Position numbers and translations under genes: made by a program. Below the pieces are notes generated by a model. The model was not told where the DNA came from. It saw only the letters and a list, made by a program, of their open reading frames with translations, and searched no databases. Of a DNA stretch of 64,000 nucleotides, positions 24,150 through 37,225 are shown in pieces (position 1 is the stretch's first letter; the number at the start of each line of letters is the position of its first letter). Origin of the DNA: Allodiplogaster sudhausi (Eukaryota; Nematoda; Chromadorea; Rhabditida; Diplogasteridae); assembly GCA_945643635.1 (NCBI GenBank), contig CALZFC010000033.1, forward strand, positions 2,225,001-2,289,000. The letters are read 5' to 3'.

Positions 24150-25585
24150 TCTTCTAAAGAACTAGCAAGTTGTTGTGCATTCACAGATGAACGCGACAGT
24201 TTAGAGAACTGTTATGGGGCGGATCGTCAAGGTCTTTTTGTCTTTTCTTGACCTATATTAAATTTTCTTTTTCTTTCCATTTTCAATCTATTCCTCTCTG
24301 TGAATAAATAGTTCTATTGACAAATTCTTGATCTTCCTTATAAATTTTTTCTCAAACCATCATCTTGCACGTTCAGATATCTCTACTATTGCCTTTTTGT
24401 GGTCCTCTCTCACACTCATTCATCATTTCCACCTTTCCCCTTATTCATCACATTTTTATCTGTCACAAAATAGGCAGATGATGTTGCACAGGGAAATAAA
24501 TTGCTGTGAGAGAAAAGAACATTCTGCACACTGGTTGCTGGGAGCAAAACATTCACGAAAAGTGCGAAATGAGCTTGAAAACCCCCAAGAAGAGAAATGT
24601 TACATATGTACATACACATGTACATACTCTATATGTCTATGGCAAAATTGCAAATATAGAGGGCATCCGGCATATATTGTTAGCAGAGCGCATGGTAAAC
24701 TAAAGAGCGAAAGCAAGAGCAAGAGAAAGTAGTGAAACGCGACTGGGCACACGCTGGCAAACGTGTTTGCCAGAGACTATGAAATGTAATCGTCCCTTGC
24801 TCTTCTTCTCTCTATTCTCGTTGCCTTCTGTCTTCTTTCTAACTGATTCTTTCTCTCCATGCTTTTCAGTTTCATTGTTTTGCAATCGCCAATTTTCGAA
24901 AGCACTAAGTCTCAGATTATGCGGTAGAAGAGAACAACCTCCTCTGCGTTGTTTTTTGTATCAAGTGTAAAGTACAAAGAACAGACGAATGAACAGGAAT
25001 TTGTAGATCATTTCCTTTCTTGCTGCCGGTAAAATTATTACGAGTTAATGTAGAATAGGAAAAAGTCGGGAAGGGTAAAAACTAGGCAGCCTGTCTTCGC
25101 AGGAAGTCGTTACATTGTCCCTCTTGGAGTTTGTGCTCTTGAACGATTCATGTATACTAGTAAAAACTAAACTTTTTTTTAAAGATTAATTTGAACTAGC
25201 ACAAAAATAACTCCAGCAGATAATATTTTCTAAAAACGCTCTAAATTACGACAAAAAGAAAAGAAAATATAAACTAGTAAATCTGGATATCCTTCGTAAG
25301 CTAATATTTGGTCGTTCTCATTTGTCCCGCAAGAACCCTGATTATCTTATTTTTAAACATTCTATAGTTAGTGTTTGGCCCTATAGCTTTGCATAGCATC
25401 ATTACTAATATTATTGTTATTACTTATTAATTGTTTAAAACGTGTATTACCTGTGATGCCGTACTAAATTCATTCATAAATCTATAATGATACAAATGTA
25501 CATATGTAAAATAAATACACTGTCTCAACATACAAGACTATCAGAAACTGTTGGTAAGGAAGACTACACTGCGGATATTTTATCA
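24150..25585. other. Intergenic region between the GNAT paralogs
   Basis: About 1.4 kb without a supported gene. It contains the promoter side of paralog 1 and the 3' flank of paralog 2; open frames near 24328-24732 show no splice logic or family similarity. Confidence 0.45.
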
Positions 25586-25880
25586 TTATAGCGGTTTATA
25601 CATCAGCTTGACAACTTGAGTCTCATCATTGAATTTGAAGAGCGGCTGGCCATTCTAAATTGTTCTATTTTAGCCATTAATTTTGTGGACAATCTTGAAA
25701 GGTACACTTATGGTTAGATTGATAGTGCTACATAGATTTCACTCACCTCATCCACATACGACTTCTTGGGAGCGTCGGCCAAGTGCAAGTAGCCATTGCG
25801 ATCGAGAAGAGACTGATTCGCAATCGAAGATGCCTCGGACACGATCCCCTGCATGCCGCTGGCCTGGAAAGAAGGAGAGG

Positions 25881-25935
<55 letters not shown>

Positions 25936-27104
25936 AGAGAGAGCAGGTTTGTGTTCATTCGAAGGAATAATAAATGTGCTGCTCTTTGCCAACCTACTTT
26001 TGGAAAGGATTTTTTTCTTTATTTAATAGCAAAAGGTAGTAATTTGATGAGTGGGAAGGAACCTTGAGTAGTTCAAAGTCCAGTCCAAGATGCAGCAAGT
26101 GCTGTGCAATGCCCTTCCGCTGATGCCTTCTTGTCACAAAAGTAATCTCACGACGGAGAACCTGGAATCAAAGTTCTCAGGTCAGTGAAGAACCAAGAGA
26201 GATACCAATATTGAAGAATACTGGATGAAAAAACGGCCGCTTAAAATTAATTTGCCTTGTTCACGTCCTTCTTGATCTCCCAAAAGAGGCCCTTTGTTCC
26301 TTCGAGAATTTCCCCTAAAAAGGCAAAAAATATGTATGTGCTGTATTCTGGGTAATCATAACAAAACTAAAAATGTTTCAAAGAATTTTGGCTGAAAATT
26401 CAAATTAGCATACCAAGTATCATAGTTTTTGGATCGGTGATCTCCAGCTCGAACGGCTCCCAGTTGTCTTCCGGCTTCCGGTAGCCAATGGACATAAGAC
26501 GAAAGCCTATTGCCTGCAATGGCTCTATTTAGCGTTACCTTATTCTCCTCTTTCGGCTCGCCGTTTCTCCTATTATATCCATGATATCATACATGTATGT
26601 ATGTACATACTATATGTACTTTTTTTTAACCAAATGCCAACCTTGTCCGAACCCTTCTCAGTGATGACATAGGAATGCGGATAGTGCAGTGACTTGGCAA
26701 TGATCCACTCGAGAATTCCGTGCATTCCCTCCGCTGTCAGGCCAAGGGCCTACAATTTGTGGTTCGAGATGAACATGGAAAGGTTAACTCGTCAAGCACA
26801 AACTATGCTATGCGGCTCAGTTTTGATGAAATCGTGCTTGGCGATGTCGAGGATCCTCGGGAGATCAGAAGAAGTCGCAGGGATGAAGTCGAATTCGGCA
26901 GCAGGGGAAAGACGCGAACCTGCAAGGAAAGAAGACGTCGACAGAACATTTTGTGACTTCCGCAGTCAGTAAAATTAGCCCAGACAATATTTTATATTAA
27001 TAAACAGATCAGAAATGGCAACTTCACAAACGAATGCTTCCTCCGTCACCTTGCCTAAGTTGATGGGAGGCTTCCTTGAGAAGCGCGGCTGTACGGCGCA
27101 ACAT
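25586..27104 (-). CDS. GNAT-family N-acetyltransferase, paralog 2
   Basis: Tandem paralog of the gene at 22484-24149, in the same orientation and with identical exon phases. Exons: 27050-27104, 26804-26919, 26642-26749, 26414-26513, 26256-26314, 26063-26161, 25747-25863, 25586-25654 (723 bases, 240 aa). The first six exon lengths after the start match the paralog exactly (116, 108, 100, 59, 99, 117). The acetyl-CoA loop reads RRHQRKGIAQ. The block MSIGYRKPEDNWEPFELEIT is shared perfectly with paralog 1 and marks the family. Intron 5 begins GC (AAG|GCAAAT) where paralog 1 has GT, and intron 3 begins GT where paralog 1 has GC. A GA microsatellite lies in intron 6 (25880-25940). The substrate is unknown. 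Confidence 0.85.
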
Positions 27105-27789
27105 TTCTGCAAAGAACGTTCATGTCCAGTTTTCCAGTAAGTTCATCGAAATCATTCATGGAATATTCATAAATGAGGAATGTAGGAAAAGGCCGAACAT
27201 TAATTTCTTTGCAGTTCCCTCTCTTTATGTATCCTCGCTCCGCCTTCGTGTAGAAGTTTAAGTTCACTGACACGGAAAAGAAGCACGATCGCAGTACGAT
27301 TCATCACAAAAATGTACAGAGGGGGCTACAAAAATCAAAAGATTGTTTCCACAAGAGATACTTGTAGATCTTCTCTCTACACTTATCTCTCACTTACTTT
27401 CGATCTTTCGATCTCCACTCCTATCTCTCTCTCACTCTCTCCCTCTCTCTCTTTCTATCTGTCTATCTCTCTCTCTCCATCTCTCTCTCTCATCTCTCTC
27501 TCTATCTCTCTCTCTTTCTTCGTTTTCCTCTTATCAGCTAAATAGTTCTTCTTGTTTATGTTTTTACGAACGATTTGCTGCGTTCACTCACGACAAAATA
27601 TTAAATCGCTCTAAAGATGAACACATAAATAAAATAATGAACAAGATCGTCTGTGATCAGCGAAACATTGCCTTCTTTGTATTCTCGCAATAATCTGCTT
27701 TTCAAAGTTCATTCTCTTATTTTTCACATTTTCTGCAGTAACTGTCAGAGTAGAATGTAGTCAACTAACACAAGCGTAACAATTTATCA
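27105..27789. other. Intergenic region with CT-rich tract
   Basis: This is the upstream flank of GNAT paralog 2. A CT-rich microsatellite occupies about 27370-27520. No gene seen. Confidence 0.5.
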
Positions 27790-29395
27790 TTGCATTTCCT
27801 TCTCTTGCTTTCTTCTGTCTCTCTGCATCTCTTTCTTCTTCCTGCTCGTCTCTCTCCCTCTTCCTTCTCTCTCCCTTTTCCTTCTCTCTCCCTCTTCCTT
27901 CTCTCTCCCTCTGCCATCTCTCTCTTTCTTCCTTCTCTCTCCTTCTTCCTTCTCTCTCCCTCTTCCTTCTCTCTCCCTCTTCCTTCCCTCTCCCTCTGCC
28001 ATCTCTCTCTTTCTTCCTTCTCTCTCCTTCTTCCTTCTCTCTCCCTCTTCCTTCTCTCTCCCTTTTCCTTCTCTCTCCCTCTGCCATCTCTCTCCCTCTG
28101 CCATCTCTCTCTTTCTTCCTTCTCTCTCTTTCTTCCTTCTCTCTCCCTCTTCCTTCTCTCTCCCTTTTCCTTCTCTCTCCCTCTGCCATCTCTCTCCCTC
28201 TGTCATCTCTCTCTTTCTTCCTTCTCTCTCTTTCTTCCTTCTCTCTCTCCCTCTTCCTTCTCTCTCCCTCTGCCATCTCTCTCTCTTTCTTCCTTCTCTC
28301 TCCTTCTTCCTTCTCTCTCCCTCTGCCATCTCTCCCCCTCTGCCATCTCTCTCTTTCTTCCTTCTCTCTCTTTCTTCCTTCTCTCTCCCTCTTCCTTCTC
28401 TCTCTCTCTGCCATCTCTCTCTTTCTTCCTTCTCTCTCCCTCTTCCTTCTCTCTCCCTCTGCCATCTCTCTCTCTTTCTTCCTGCTCTCTCCTTCTTCCT
28501 TCTCTCTCCCTCTTCCTTCTCTCTCCCTCTTCCTTCTCTCTCCCTCTGCCATCTCTCTCTTTCTTCCTTCTCTCTCCTTCTTCCTTCTCTCTCCCTCTTC
28601 CTTCTCTCTCCCTTTTCCTTCTCTCTCCCTCTGCCATCTCTCTCCCTCTGTCATCTCTCTCTTTCTTCCTTCTCTCTCTTTCTTCCTTCTCTCTCTCCCT
28701 CTTCCTTCTCTCTCCCTCTGCCATCTCTCTCTCTTTCTTCCTTCTCTCTCCTTCTTCCTTCTCTCTCCCTCTGCCATCTCTCTCCCTCTGCCATCTCTCT
28801 CTTTCTTCCTTCTCTCTCTTTCTTCCTTCTCTCTCCCTCTTCCTTCTCTCTCTCTCTGCCATCTCTCTCTTTCTTCCTTCTCTCTCCCTCTTCCTTCTCT
28901 CTCCCTCTGCCATCTCTCTCTCTTTCTTCCTGCTCTCTCCTTCTTCCTTCTCTCTCCCTCTTCCTTCTCTCTCCCTCTTCCTTCTCTCTCCCTCTGCCAT
29001 CTCTCTCTTTCTTCCTTCTCTCTCCTTCTTCCTTCTCTCTCCCTCTTCCTTCTCTCTCCCTTTTCCTTCTCTCTCCCTCTGCCATCTCTCTCCCTCTGTC
29101 ATCTCTCTCTTTCTTCCTTCTCTCTCTTTCTTCCTTCTCTCTCTCCCTCTTCCTTCTCTCTCCCTCTGCCATCTCTCTCTCTTTCTTCCTTCTCTCTCCT
29201 TCTTCCTTCTCTCTCCCTCTTCCTTCTCTCTCCCTCATCCTTCTCTCTCCCTCTTCTTTCTCTCTCCCTCTGCCATCTCTCTCTTTCTTCCTTCTCTCTC
29301 CCTCTTCCTTCTCTCTCCCTCTTCCTTCTCTCTCCCTTTTCCTTCTCTCTCCCTCTGCCATCTCTCTCTTTCTTCCTTCTCTCTCCATCTTGAAT
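27790..29395. repeat. 1.6-kb polypyrimidine array with 448-bp higher-order repeat
   Basis: The plus strand is almost only C and T, built from short modules such as CTCTCTCCCTCTTCCTT, CTCTCTCCCTCTGCCAT and CTCTCTTTCTTCC. Rare landmark variants recur at a fixed distance: TGTCATC at 28201, 28649 and 29097, and CCTGCTCTCT at 28481 and 28929, each 448 bases apart. So blocks of modules have been duplicated as larger units, about three times. Both strands give very long open frames (Ser/Leu/Pro on plus, Arg/Glu/Lys on minus), which I treat as a by-product of composition. Confidence 0.9.
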
Positions 29396-30638
29396 GTGTC
29401 ACTTGTTTGCAAAAAATTAGCAGAAGAGCCATAGCAAATGCAAAGGCGAAGGAATGAATTGTTGTTGGAAAGAACAATTCTGCATCCTTATGTTTGTGAT
29501 GAGAGAGTGATTGGTTGATCACGAGTAAAGGACAAAAAGGAATTGCCATCACTCCACACTTTGAAAAGAACAAAAAAAGTTTACTTAAAATGGCCCAGAT
29601 ATCTCGGGAAGAAAAGTGAGGGGACAACCAAAAGAAAGACGATATCGGTGCATTGAAAATTTTAATAATAAAGGCCTGAGAAACCGTTCTAAAACGTGAA
29701 ACGCAAGTTTCCAGGGGGCAAAGAAATCTTTTCGCCTTTTCTATATCTTCTATCTCATTCCCCTAGCTTTTGTTACAGCAATCCAGCAATCAGACTCTCA
29801 CTTCTTTTTCCCTTTATTCGTTTTTTCATTCCTCCCAACCACCCTATACATGCCTCTGGAGAAATGCAAAAATATATATGTGCATATACTTACGTACAAA
29901 AGGATAAAATGAAAAAAGGATGAATATATAGAATCACTCACGAATAGTTCAGCACTAAAGAGCAATCGAAAGAACACGAAATATTAGGAATGCCATAACG
30001 CTGAGAGGAAGTGACATTCGAGTGTCCAATAGTGAGTCAGAGTGCGGGAGAATTAGCAGAGATGGAGTTGACATGAGAGAATGCGGAAGCGTGAGAGAGG
30101 AAAGTGCGAGAGAGAGAGGAAAGTGCTAGAGAGAGAGAGAGAGAGAGAGTGAGATAGAGGGAAGGAGAGATAGAGAGAGATGGGCATCCGACAACCGCCC
30201 GCTTTCCTGTCTAGCCGACGCAGCCACGCGCTTTCTGTTTCGAGCTTTCTATTTCTTTTCTCTCATCCTTATCTCGTTCTACCCCGTGCTTCTCACCATC
30301 CCCTCTCTCTCACTCTCTCTCTCTGTTCTCTTTCCGATACACGCTTCTTACTCAATGCGGCTAGACGTGATGGTTCTTCCCCAACGCTGTCTTTCGCTTC
30401 CTGTCTAACCTTCAGGCGTATGATTGGTCTCTCTCTTACCTCGCACACTCTCCGCTTTCCCACAAGTCTCTCTCCCAGCTCCTCAAAGGCTAGCCGGGGC
30501 ATGCTTTCCTCTATACAAACGTACTGCATCCCTCCAATGTCAATACTAACAATAAGCTAACAATAAGCACAAGTCATTAATAATATATTTAGAAGTACTT
30601 CTGACAATGAGAGCTATGCCAGAGACATATGCATCTAT

Positions 30639-30699
<61 letters not shown>

Positions 30700-31219
30700 C
30701 AAAATCAGGGACCTTACCGAAATTCAGTTGGAAATGGAAGTGAAAGAACGTGTGTGAATACACGAGGCATTCTCCTATACACAAATGTGCACAAGTCTAG
30801 CCAGCAATTCAACGTGTCCGATGTCATTGCCTCGCCGTGTCTTTATGAGCAATGCAAGCAATGATTCGTTGATGAAAGTCAGTGGAAGGCTCTTCTACTG
30901 ATATTACAGCATGAACAAGATGTACTCTTTTAATCACCAAAACTGAAAACAACCCTCTTAAAAGATCCAAGGGCCTTTAGATTTTCTTGTGAATGACAAA
31001 ATCATCTCCATTTTATTAAAGAGAGAGCGATAGTATACATAAGTTATTTCTTCCAACAATACTCATACAATGGCTTAATAAATTTGCGATGATGGAGTAT
31101 TGGCTACAATAAAATGAGGGAGATGGAGAGAGCGAGCGAGAGAGTAACGAGTTGGAGACAGAGTGAAAACGAGTTTGAAAAAGAAGAGAGAGAGTGAGAG
31201 AGAGAGAGAGAAAGAGATA
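29396..31219. other. Intergenic region with GA microsatellites
   Basis: No supported gene in 1.8 kb. GA tracts lie at about 30085-30180, 30636-30698 and 31182-31216. An open frame at 30180-30560 is Ser/Arg-rich and has no recognisable domain. Confidence 0.45.
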
Positions 31220-32989
31220 TCAATGAGACAGCGATCTTTTCTGGAAGACGCTGCTCTCCGATGCAGAAGTGGAGACTTTAGATGAGACAGTGGAGGGAGA
31301 GAAGCGCTTGGGAGCATAGCGAAAGAAGATTCGCTTCAGGGCAGATCGATACTCACTCGAGCAGAGCGAGTATAAGTAGAAGTTGAACACTGAGCTGCAA
31401 GACAGCTTCATAATAAATTTCCAGCATCAGAATTCTCCAATCTCGAGATGTGGAGACTTTGAAGTGCCACCACTTCATGGGTTTCCCATCAACAAGAATA
31501 TCTATTTTTCTCTTCGCTCAAAAATAGATATTCTTGTTGATGGGAAACCCATGAAGTGTTGGCACTTAAATGTGAAAGGCGAGTGATATCATGGCGGCCG
31601 CTCTGATTGGATGTTGCATAGTCACTTTTGCAGTTATGGAAAAGTATGTGAGAAAACGAGATGAAATCTTATTGACAAAAAAGTAATGCGTGCTTAAGAT
31701 TGTTATGGATTAAACAGAAAACTGACGAGAATACAGTGACACTCTTGGAGACTGCACCGAAGATAAGCAATTCGGGATAGGGCACCAAGTGCCAGAAGAG
31801 AGGACCCGGAGAGTGGCTGAGGATGAAGCAGAGCGAGGAGATTGCCAGCAGCATCCCCGCTCGTAGACTGCCATTCGCAGATGACGACTGCAACTGGCGG
31901 TTGCTGCAAGGCGGTGCTTATTCTTAGCTAGAAAACTGACAATTCAAGGCTTATTTAATTATTCACTTATTTCCCCGAGAAAAATTCGTATGATAATGCG
32001 AAGGGAGGCTGACAATCAAACAGATAAAAAAAACCTTTTCAGATAAATGATTTTTGCAGATATGAGCACGTTGAAAACAACGAGCAGAGAAATCGGAATC
32101 CACTCTTGGATGATCTAGAAGAATTTACTGTGATGACAATTAATCAGTTGTCTTCAAACATTAAAACTCAATTGTTCTGGAGAATCACTGACCTCCTTCG
32201 CAAGGATGTATTCACTGTACCACGTGTGGATGTAAGGATCGTAGTATCGGGTGCAATATCTGTAAGAGGAGCGCTATTCTCATATCATAGGAGAACACTG
32301 ACGTTTCATTATTCCGTATTCTGCACGGCACGCTCACTCCTCGAAAGTGTGGAATTTGAAGAAGAAAAGCAGCGGCGGCAAGGAAGAAGACAATCGCGAC
32401 TCGACGGTTCTGCCACTTCTTCGCGGTTGCGGAGTAGCGGAGGGGCCAGAAGACAGCGAAGAAACGGTCGATGGTCAGGGCAGTCAAGCAGTAGCCACTG
32501 GACATGGCCGTAGCATATTATTCATCATTTTTATAATATTTTAAAGGAAATGAACCTCCAGCCAATGAATGCATAGTTGATGCAGTCGTCAAAGTAGGAG
32601 ATGTAAACGGCACCGACAAACGTATTCTCCGAAAGAGTTTCGTAGACGATGAAAACCCAAGGAACGAAGCAACAAATCAGCAATAAATCGGCAACCGCAG
32701 ACGCCTGCAGTTTTTTTCTTCATTTAAATTATGCACTTGAAATCATCTAGCAATTAATTTCCAGATCGTGCTACCTTCAAAAAAGTCAAAACACTCAGTG
32801 GCATCGTGAAGAGGACGAAGACGTTGATCAATTGATTGACGAATCCTTTGATTGTAGGTTTGAACCAATGAATAAAGTTAGATGAATCAGATGAATCGAA
32901 CCAACTGCTAATAGAATGGGTAGAACTGTGCCATCGAAAGTGTAAATTAGCCACCACTCAAACTCGTTGCTACTTTGAAAGTTTCCCAT
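31220..32989 (-). CDS. Seven-transmembrane receptor (rhodopsin-like), gene A
   Basis: Putative G-protein-coupled receptor of a nematode family. Eight exons, 1002 bases, 333 aa: 32902-32989, 32775-32845, 32556-32704, 32303-32497, 32193-32259, 32035-32114, 31727-31903, 31220-31394. TM1 spans TVLPILLAVGFVN onward; TM3 ends with the DRY-like LTIDRFFAVFWPLRY; TM4 follows (VAIVFFLAAAAFLLQI); the second extracellular loop carries a Cys (YCTRYYDPY); TM5 starts after IIQEW; TM6 has SSLCFILSHSPGPLF; TM7 ends with SSVFNFYLYSL, replacing NPxxY. The ligand is unknown. Intron 7 (31395-31726) contains a near-perfect 49-bp hairpin. Genes B (34475-36052) and C (47958-49584) share the exon plan. Confidence 0.85.
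31462..31567. repeat. 49-bp-stem hairpin in a receptor intron
   Basis: Two arms, about 31462-31510 and 31519-31567, are complementary with about one mismatch and a loop of under 10 bases. The sequence can form a long stem in either strand's RNA. No TIR-plus-TSD pattern was identified. Confidence 0.8.
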
Positions 32990-34474
32990 TGATGAATCTG
33001 CAACATGAAGTTCCTTTGGAAGCTGCAAATGTTTGTAACAAAAATGCTTAAAAAATTCGATTAGAGGAATGAAAATGATGAACGTTCCTAGTTTTGTAAT
33101 AAATACTTCGGAACACCGCATAACAAAGTATCGAAGAGTTTAGAGGATTAAACATAAGCTCAAAACTTTCCCTCTCGATCTCCAGCTAGACTTTCTACCT
33201 GATCATGCATGGGCAAGAAAAAAAAGTCAAAATATTCAATTCGTAAACGATTGATAAATTTCACAAATGGTGACAGCCATTTTAGCTCAATGCACATGTG
33301 CATGTTTTAAATATCTTTTACACATGTATGAACATAGGAAATTTAAAAATTCGAAAAGAATCCACCACTGCTAAGCACCAGCTTATTAAATCTAGTGTTT
33401 GACAATCGTAAGTAAGTTTTTGGCGGCCATTTTACTGACAGCCACTGTTGAGCAATATTCTTTTATTCCTTTTTCTAGGAAAAAAAGCTTGGAAATATTC
33501 CCATTGAAAAAGGGTGACGATCATTATCAAATACTCTGCAATTTTCTCATGACTTTCTGAGAAGTCTTTTGGAATTCGCTTATTTCGCCAAGAACATGGA
33601 GTTTTATTTACAACAATTGCTTGCACAAAAGGCAACTTTCTCCGGCTCTATTCTAGTGTAGGCGTCCCATCTAATTATAGTCGTCCCATAAAAAATAAAG
33701 GCGTCCCATCAATGAAAAATAAAGGCGTCTCATTGCCATTAAACGTCTATAATTCAATGAGACGCCTACATTAGAATATAGCCCTTTCTTCTCGTGCGGA
33801 TCTGGGAATCCTTAAAAAAAAGGAAATTTGATCTAAGATTTTAATTAACATCATGTATATTATATTAATAATTTCCCGCCACTCAAATAGAGATGCTAAG
33901 CAACATTTTTGTGAATCGCTTCTGAATAAAAGAATAGTATGTATAGAAAGTAATCTGTTTGCATGAAAAGTCGTGAAGATTAGAAGATATGGGTTTTTCT
34001 ATTTGCTCTTTCTCCATCACCGCACTCGCAGATATTAACGAAGCTTGTGTTCATCGTCAGTGTGATGATCATTGATAAGATAGGGAATGGCATTCAATGC
34101 ACATACACGAGTACGTGATGGAAGTGTGCTTGCAAGAACATTCCATTTTTTTATTTAATATTTTAGAGGCTGCAGGAGCCTACATACTTTATTTTCTTTC
34201 TCGGCCGTTCTCTTTTCAATTCTACACGCATTCCGTGCTTCGTGAGAATATTTACTGTGTTTGCAACGGAGTTTCCAGTTTTCAAGCAAGAGAGGTGATT
34301 ATCCGAACATTTTTTGCCTAGTTTGCGAATAATTAGCTAATTTATGCAAAACATTTATCTTTATTTATGTACCTACATAAGTATATCCATTTATAATTGA
34401 GAAACCTGGAAAAATCCTTTTTTTCCTATTAAGAAAATGCCCAACATATTTCTATAACAGTCGCGACAAGCGAA
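32990..34474. other. Divergent intergenic region between receptors A and B
   Basis: Genes A (minus) and B (plus) are head to head across 1.5 kb. A 142-bp hairpin MITE lies at 33642-33783; otherwise I see AT-rich sequence only. Confidence 0.5.
33642..33783. mobile_element. Small MITE-like hairpin element
   Basis: Inverted ends GGCTCTATTCTAGTGTAGGCG (left) and the complement of GGCTATATTCTAATGTAGGCG (right) bound a 142-bp AT-rich unit with internal GGCGTCCCAT repeats. CTTTCT occurs directly outside both ends and may be the target duplication. Confidence 0.55.
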
Positions 34475-36052
34475 ATGGGGAATCAGAAGAGCGTTTTTGA
34501 ATATGAAAGGATGCTGGTCGATACGTTAGACTAGACAATCCTTCCTGTTCTACTGATCATAGGTATTTTCCCAAATGGTTGCTATCGTTCTTCAGAGTAT
34601 TTATAATATATAAAACGAAATTTTCAGGTTTCATAAATCAGCTGCTCAACGTCGTTGTCCTTTTTACTATGCCCGCTAATGTACTCTTATTTTTAAAGGT
34701 TGGACAGTGTTTGTTTTTCCCTCTTTTAGAACAAAATAATCCCGCCTACACAGGCATCTGCAATCGCTGACTTGCTATTGATCTGTTTTTACATCCCTTG
34801 GGTGCTGCTGGTTAGGAAGATTCTCCCCGAGCGCACCTTAGTTGGATCTGTCTACCTGACCTTCTTCGAGGATTGCGTCAATGATTCTGTAATCGGCTGG
34901 AGGTATATGTAATTACATACAATGATTGATTGTCTGATGTGACACGACAAATTGTCCCTTCAGCGGCTACTGCCTAACTGCTCTGACCGTTGACCGTTTC
35001 TTCGCGGTGTTCTGGCCGATCAACTACTCGGCGAAAGTGAAGAAGTGGCGATTCCATCGAATCGGAGTTGTCTTCTTCCTGGCCGCTGTTGCTATTCTTG
35101 TGAAAATTCTGCACTTTCAAAATGCTTATGTCAGATGTGAGATTAGGGACAACGAAGGTATGTGCAGTTATTTTGTTCCACAATGATTTGTTCGTTCAAC
35201 TAATTAGAGAACTGAACACCAGAAAAAATTATACTTTATAATTTATTCATCTGACTTGAGCTATTATTGGAGAGATTACAAACCTGACTATATCTCTTGG
35301 AACAACAAGTACTACTACATTAAAGAGGTCTTTTTGTTGTTTTGCAAATCACACCAATGATTCTCAATGTATATCCATAATAGCAGATGTAAATACATAT
35401 ATGTTTGTACATACAAAAAAGATGTCTTGCTAGATAATCCTTATGGGAACTCCAATTGTGCTGCTCGTTTTCTTGAATGGGCTGATCGCGATTAAACTTC
35501 TCTCAATGAGAAGGTAATCGGTCTGATATTTTCTTTCCTTCTAATTATTAATGGCAAGAATAGAAGAGATAAATTCTGAGAGTATTTCTTGTGATTTAAG
35601 AAGGAAGACGTCATCCTCGAACGGAGTGCTATTAATCTAGTGCCGTGCTTGCGAGTGCCGTGCTTTCCATTGCCACGGCGACTTTCATCCTGAGCCACCT
35701 GCCGACTCCTCTCTTCTTCCACGTCGTGCCCTATCCTCATGCCATCTTCTTCGGCGCCCTCGCAAAGAGTGCCACCATTCTATCGTCAGTCTTTCTCACT
35801 TTATCAAGGTCGAAAAAAAGTAAGAGCAGACTGAAATTGCCACGGTTACATATATGTAATTCACTTGCATCCGTCAGTTCGGTGTTCAACTTCTACCTGT
35901 ACTCTCTCTGGTCGGCCGACTACCGCCTCGCATTGAGAGCCCTCTTCTCTCGCTGTCTTCCTCATCGCAAAATAACAATGACGATCACGAAGCGCATCTC
36001 CATTACAGATACCGATTTCTCCGCCGCTCCTCTCCGACCTCGGTCTTCTTGA
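34475..36052 (+). pseudogene. Seven-transmembrane receptor, gene B, with in-frame stop
   Basis: Paralog of genes A and C with the same eight-exon plan: 34475-34562, 34628-34698, 34754-34902, 34964-35161, 35261-35327, 35434-35513, 35641-35784, 35878-36052. Exon 1 is 88 bases as in gene A, but codon 20 (34532-34534) is TAG where A and C have Gly in TFDGTVLP. All later exons are open and well conserved: LTVDRFFAVFWPINY after TM3, YYWRDYKPDYISW in loop 2, SSVFNFYLYSLW at TM7. Either the gene has only just been inactivated, or translation starts elsewhere, for example at a downstream ATG that would lose TM1. The end of exon 4 is the least certain junction (35158 or 35161). Confidence 0.75.
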
Positions 36053-37225
36053 AGGAGTATAAGAGCACTGCATATTTATATGTATACCTGCTACTTATAA
36101 TGTAAAATTACTTACAGAAGAAAAATTGCCGTGAATTCAATAATGTGCCAAAATGTGCGATTTGTGACCTACTAGCTAGGAAGAAATGTGTGTATCGTTG
36201 AACTCAGTTTATCGAACTCATATCAGAAATAAAGACAGTATCGCACGATGTCGTAGTTGTACATATGTATGTACATATGTATATAAATATATTCTGCTGA
36301 AAACATATACCGACATGTTCCGTTATGTTTCTTCTATTGACCGAATCAGTGATAGCTGTTGATTTTGAAAAAAATTTGCATTATCACTTCTATAGTCAAA
36401 GTGTTTTTTTTATTTTATTTTCGGGGCAATTGTTATTTCAGGTGGACATAGCGAGACAGCGACCTCCTTATAAGTTGAACCGCTTGCATCCTTCCTCGCT
36501 CTGGAATGGATGGGCTGGCGGATGCGAATCAGCTGCTGAACACGGCACTCGAGCAGCTCGATGAGATCCTCACTTACGGTCACAGTTTCATTGCAAAATG
36601 GCTTGCCTGATCGGAGTGCTTGTCCTTTGCTTCCTCGCTCTTCTGCTCTCCCAAACTGACTTTCCATCTTGATAACATTCATGCTCTTTCTATTATCGAC
36701 ATGTTTTGTACATGCACTTACACTTTCTCTCTCGCTCTCTTCTACTGGCTCGTATTCTCTCTCATCCTCTCTCTCTCCCTCTCTCTGTCTCACTCTTTCA
36801 TTATACTGTCTCGTTCTCTCACTCTCTCTCATTCATGCTGTATCTAACTCGCTGGACCAGAAGATCTCAGGTGTTGCGGTAGTTTTAGGAATAAGAAGAG
36901 CACAGAAGAGAAGTTTATCTGCTACATTATGATAATATACAGAAAGAAGGTTAAGGCGAGAAAAAAAGAGAAATAGAGAGATACGAGATAGATTTGTACT
37001 TGTATTGATGTCATTGTAGAGTGAGAGAGACAAATACTACATGAGAAGTCGCGCATCAATCTACACATAGCAGTAGCCATTTGCACCGCGGAAAAACCAC
37101 ATTGGAGAATATTTTGTAGGCAGCAATCGAAAAAAGGACAAAAAAGGAATAATGAAATTCGCAGCCAAGAATATGAAAATCATCATTTGTCTTGGTAAAA
37201 AAAATCTACGTCGCAAATAGAATCT
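36053..37225. other. Intergenic region
   Basis: AATAAA-like signals follow receptor B (near 36225). A short open stretch at about 36506-36610 (ANQLLNTALEQLDEILTYGH) could be an exon on the plus strand, but I could not link it to anything. A CT tract lies at about 36725-36835. Confidence 0.35.
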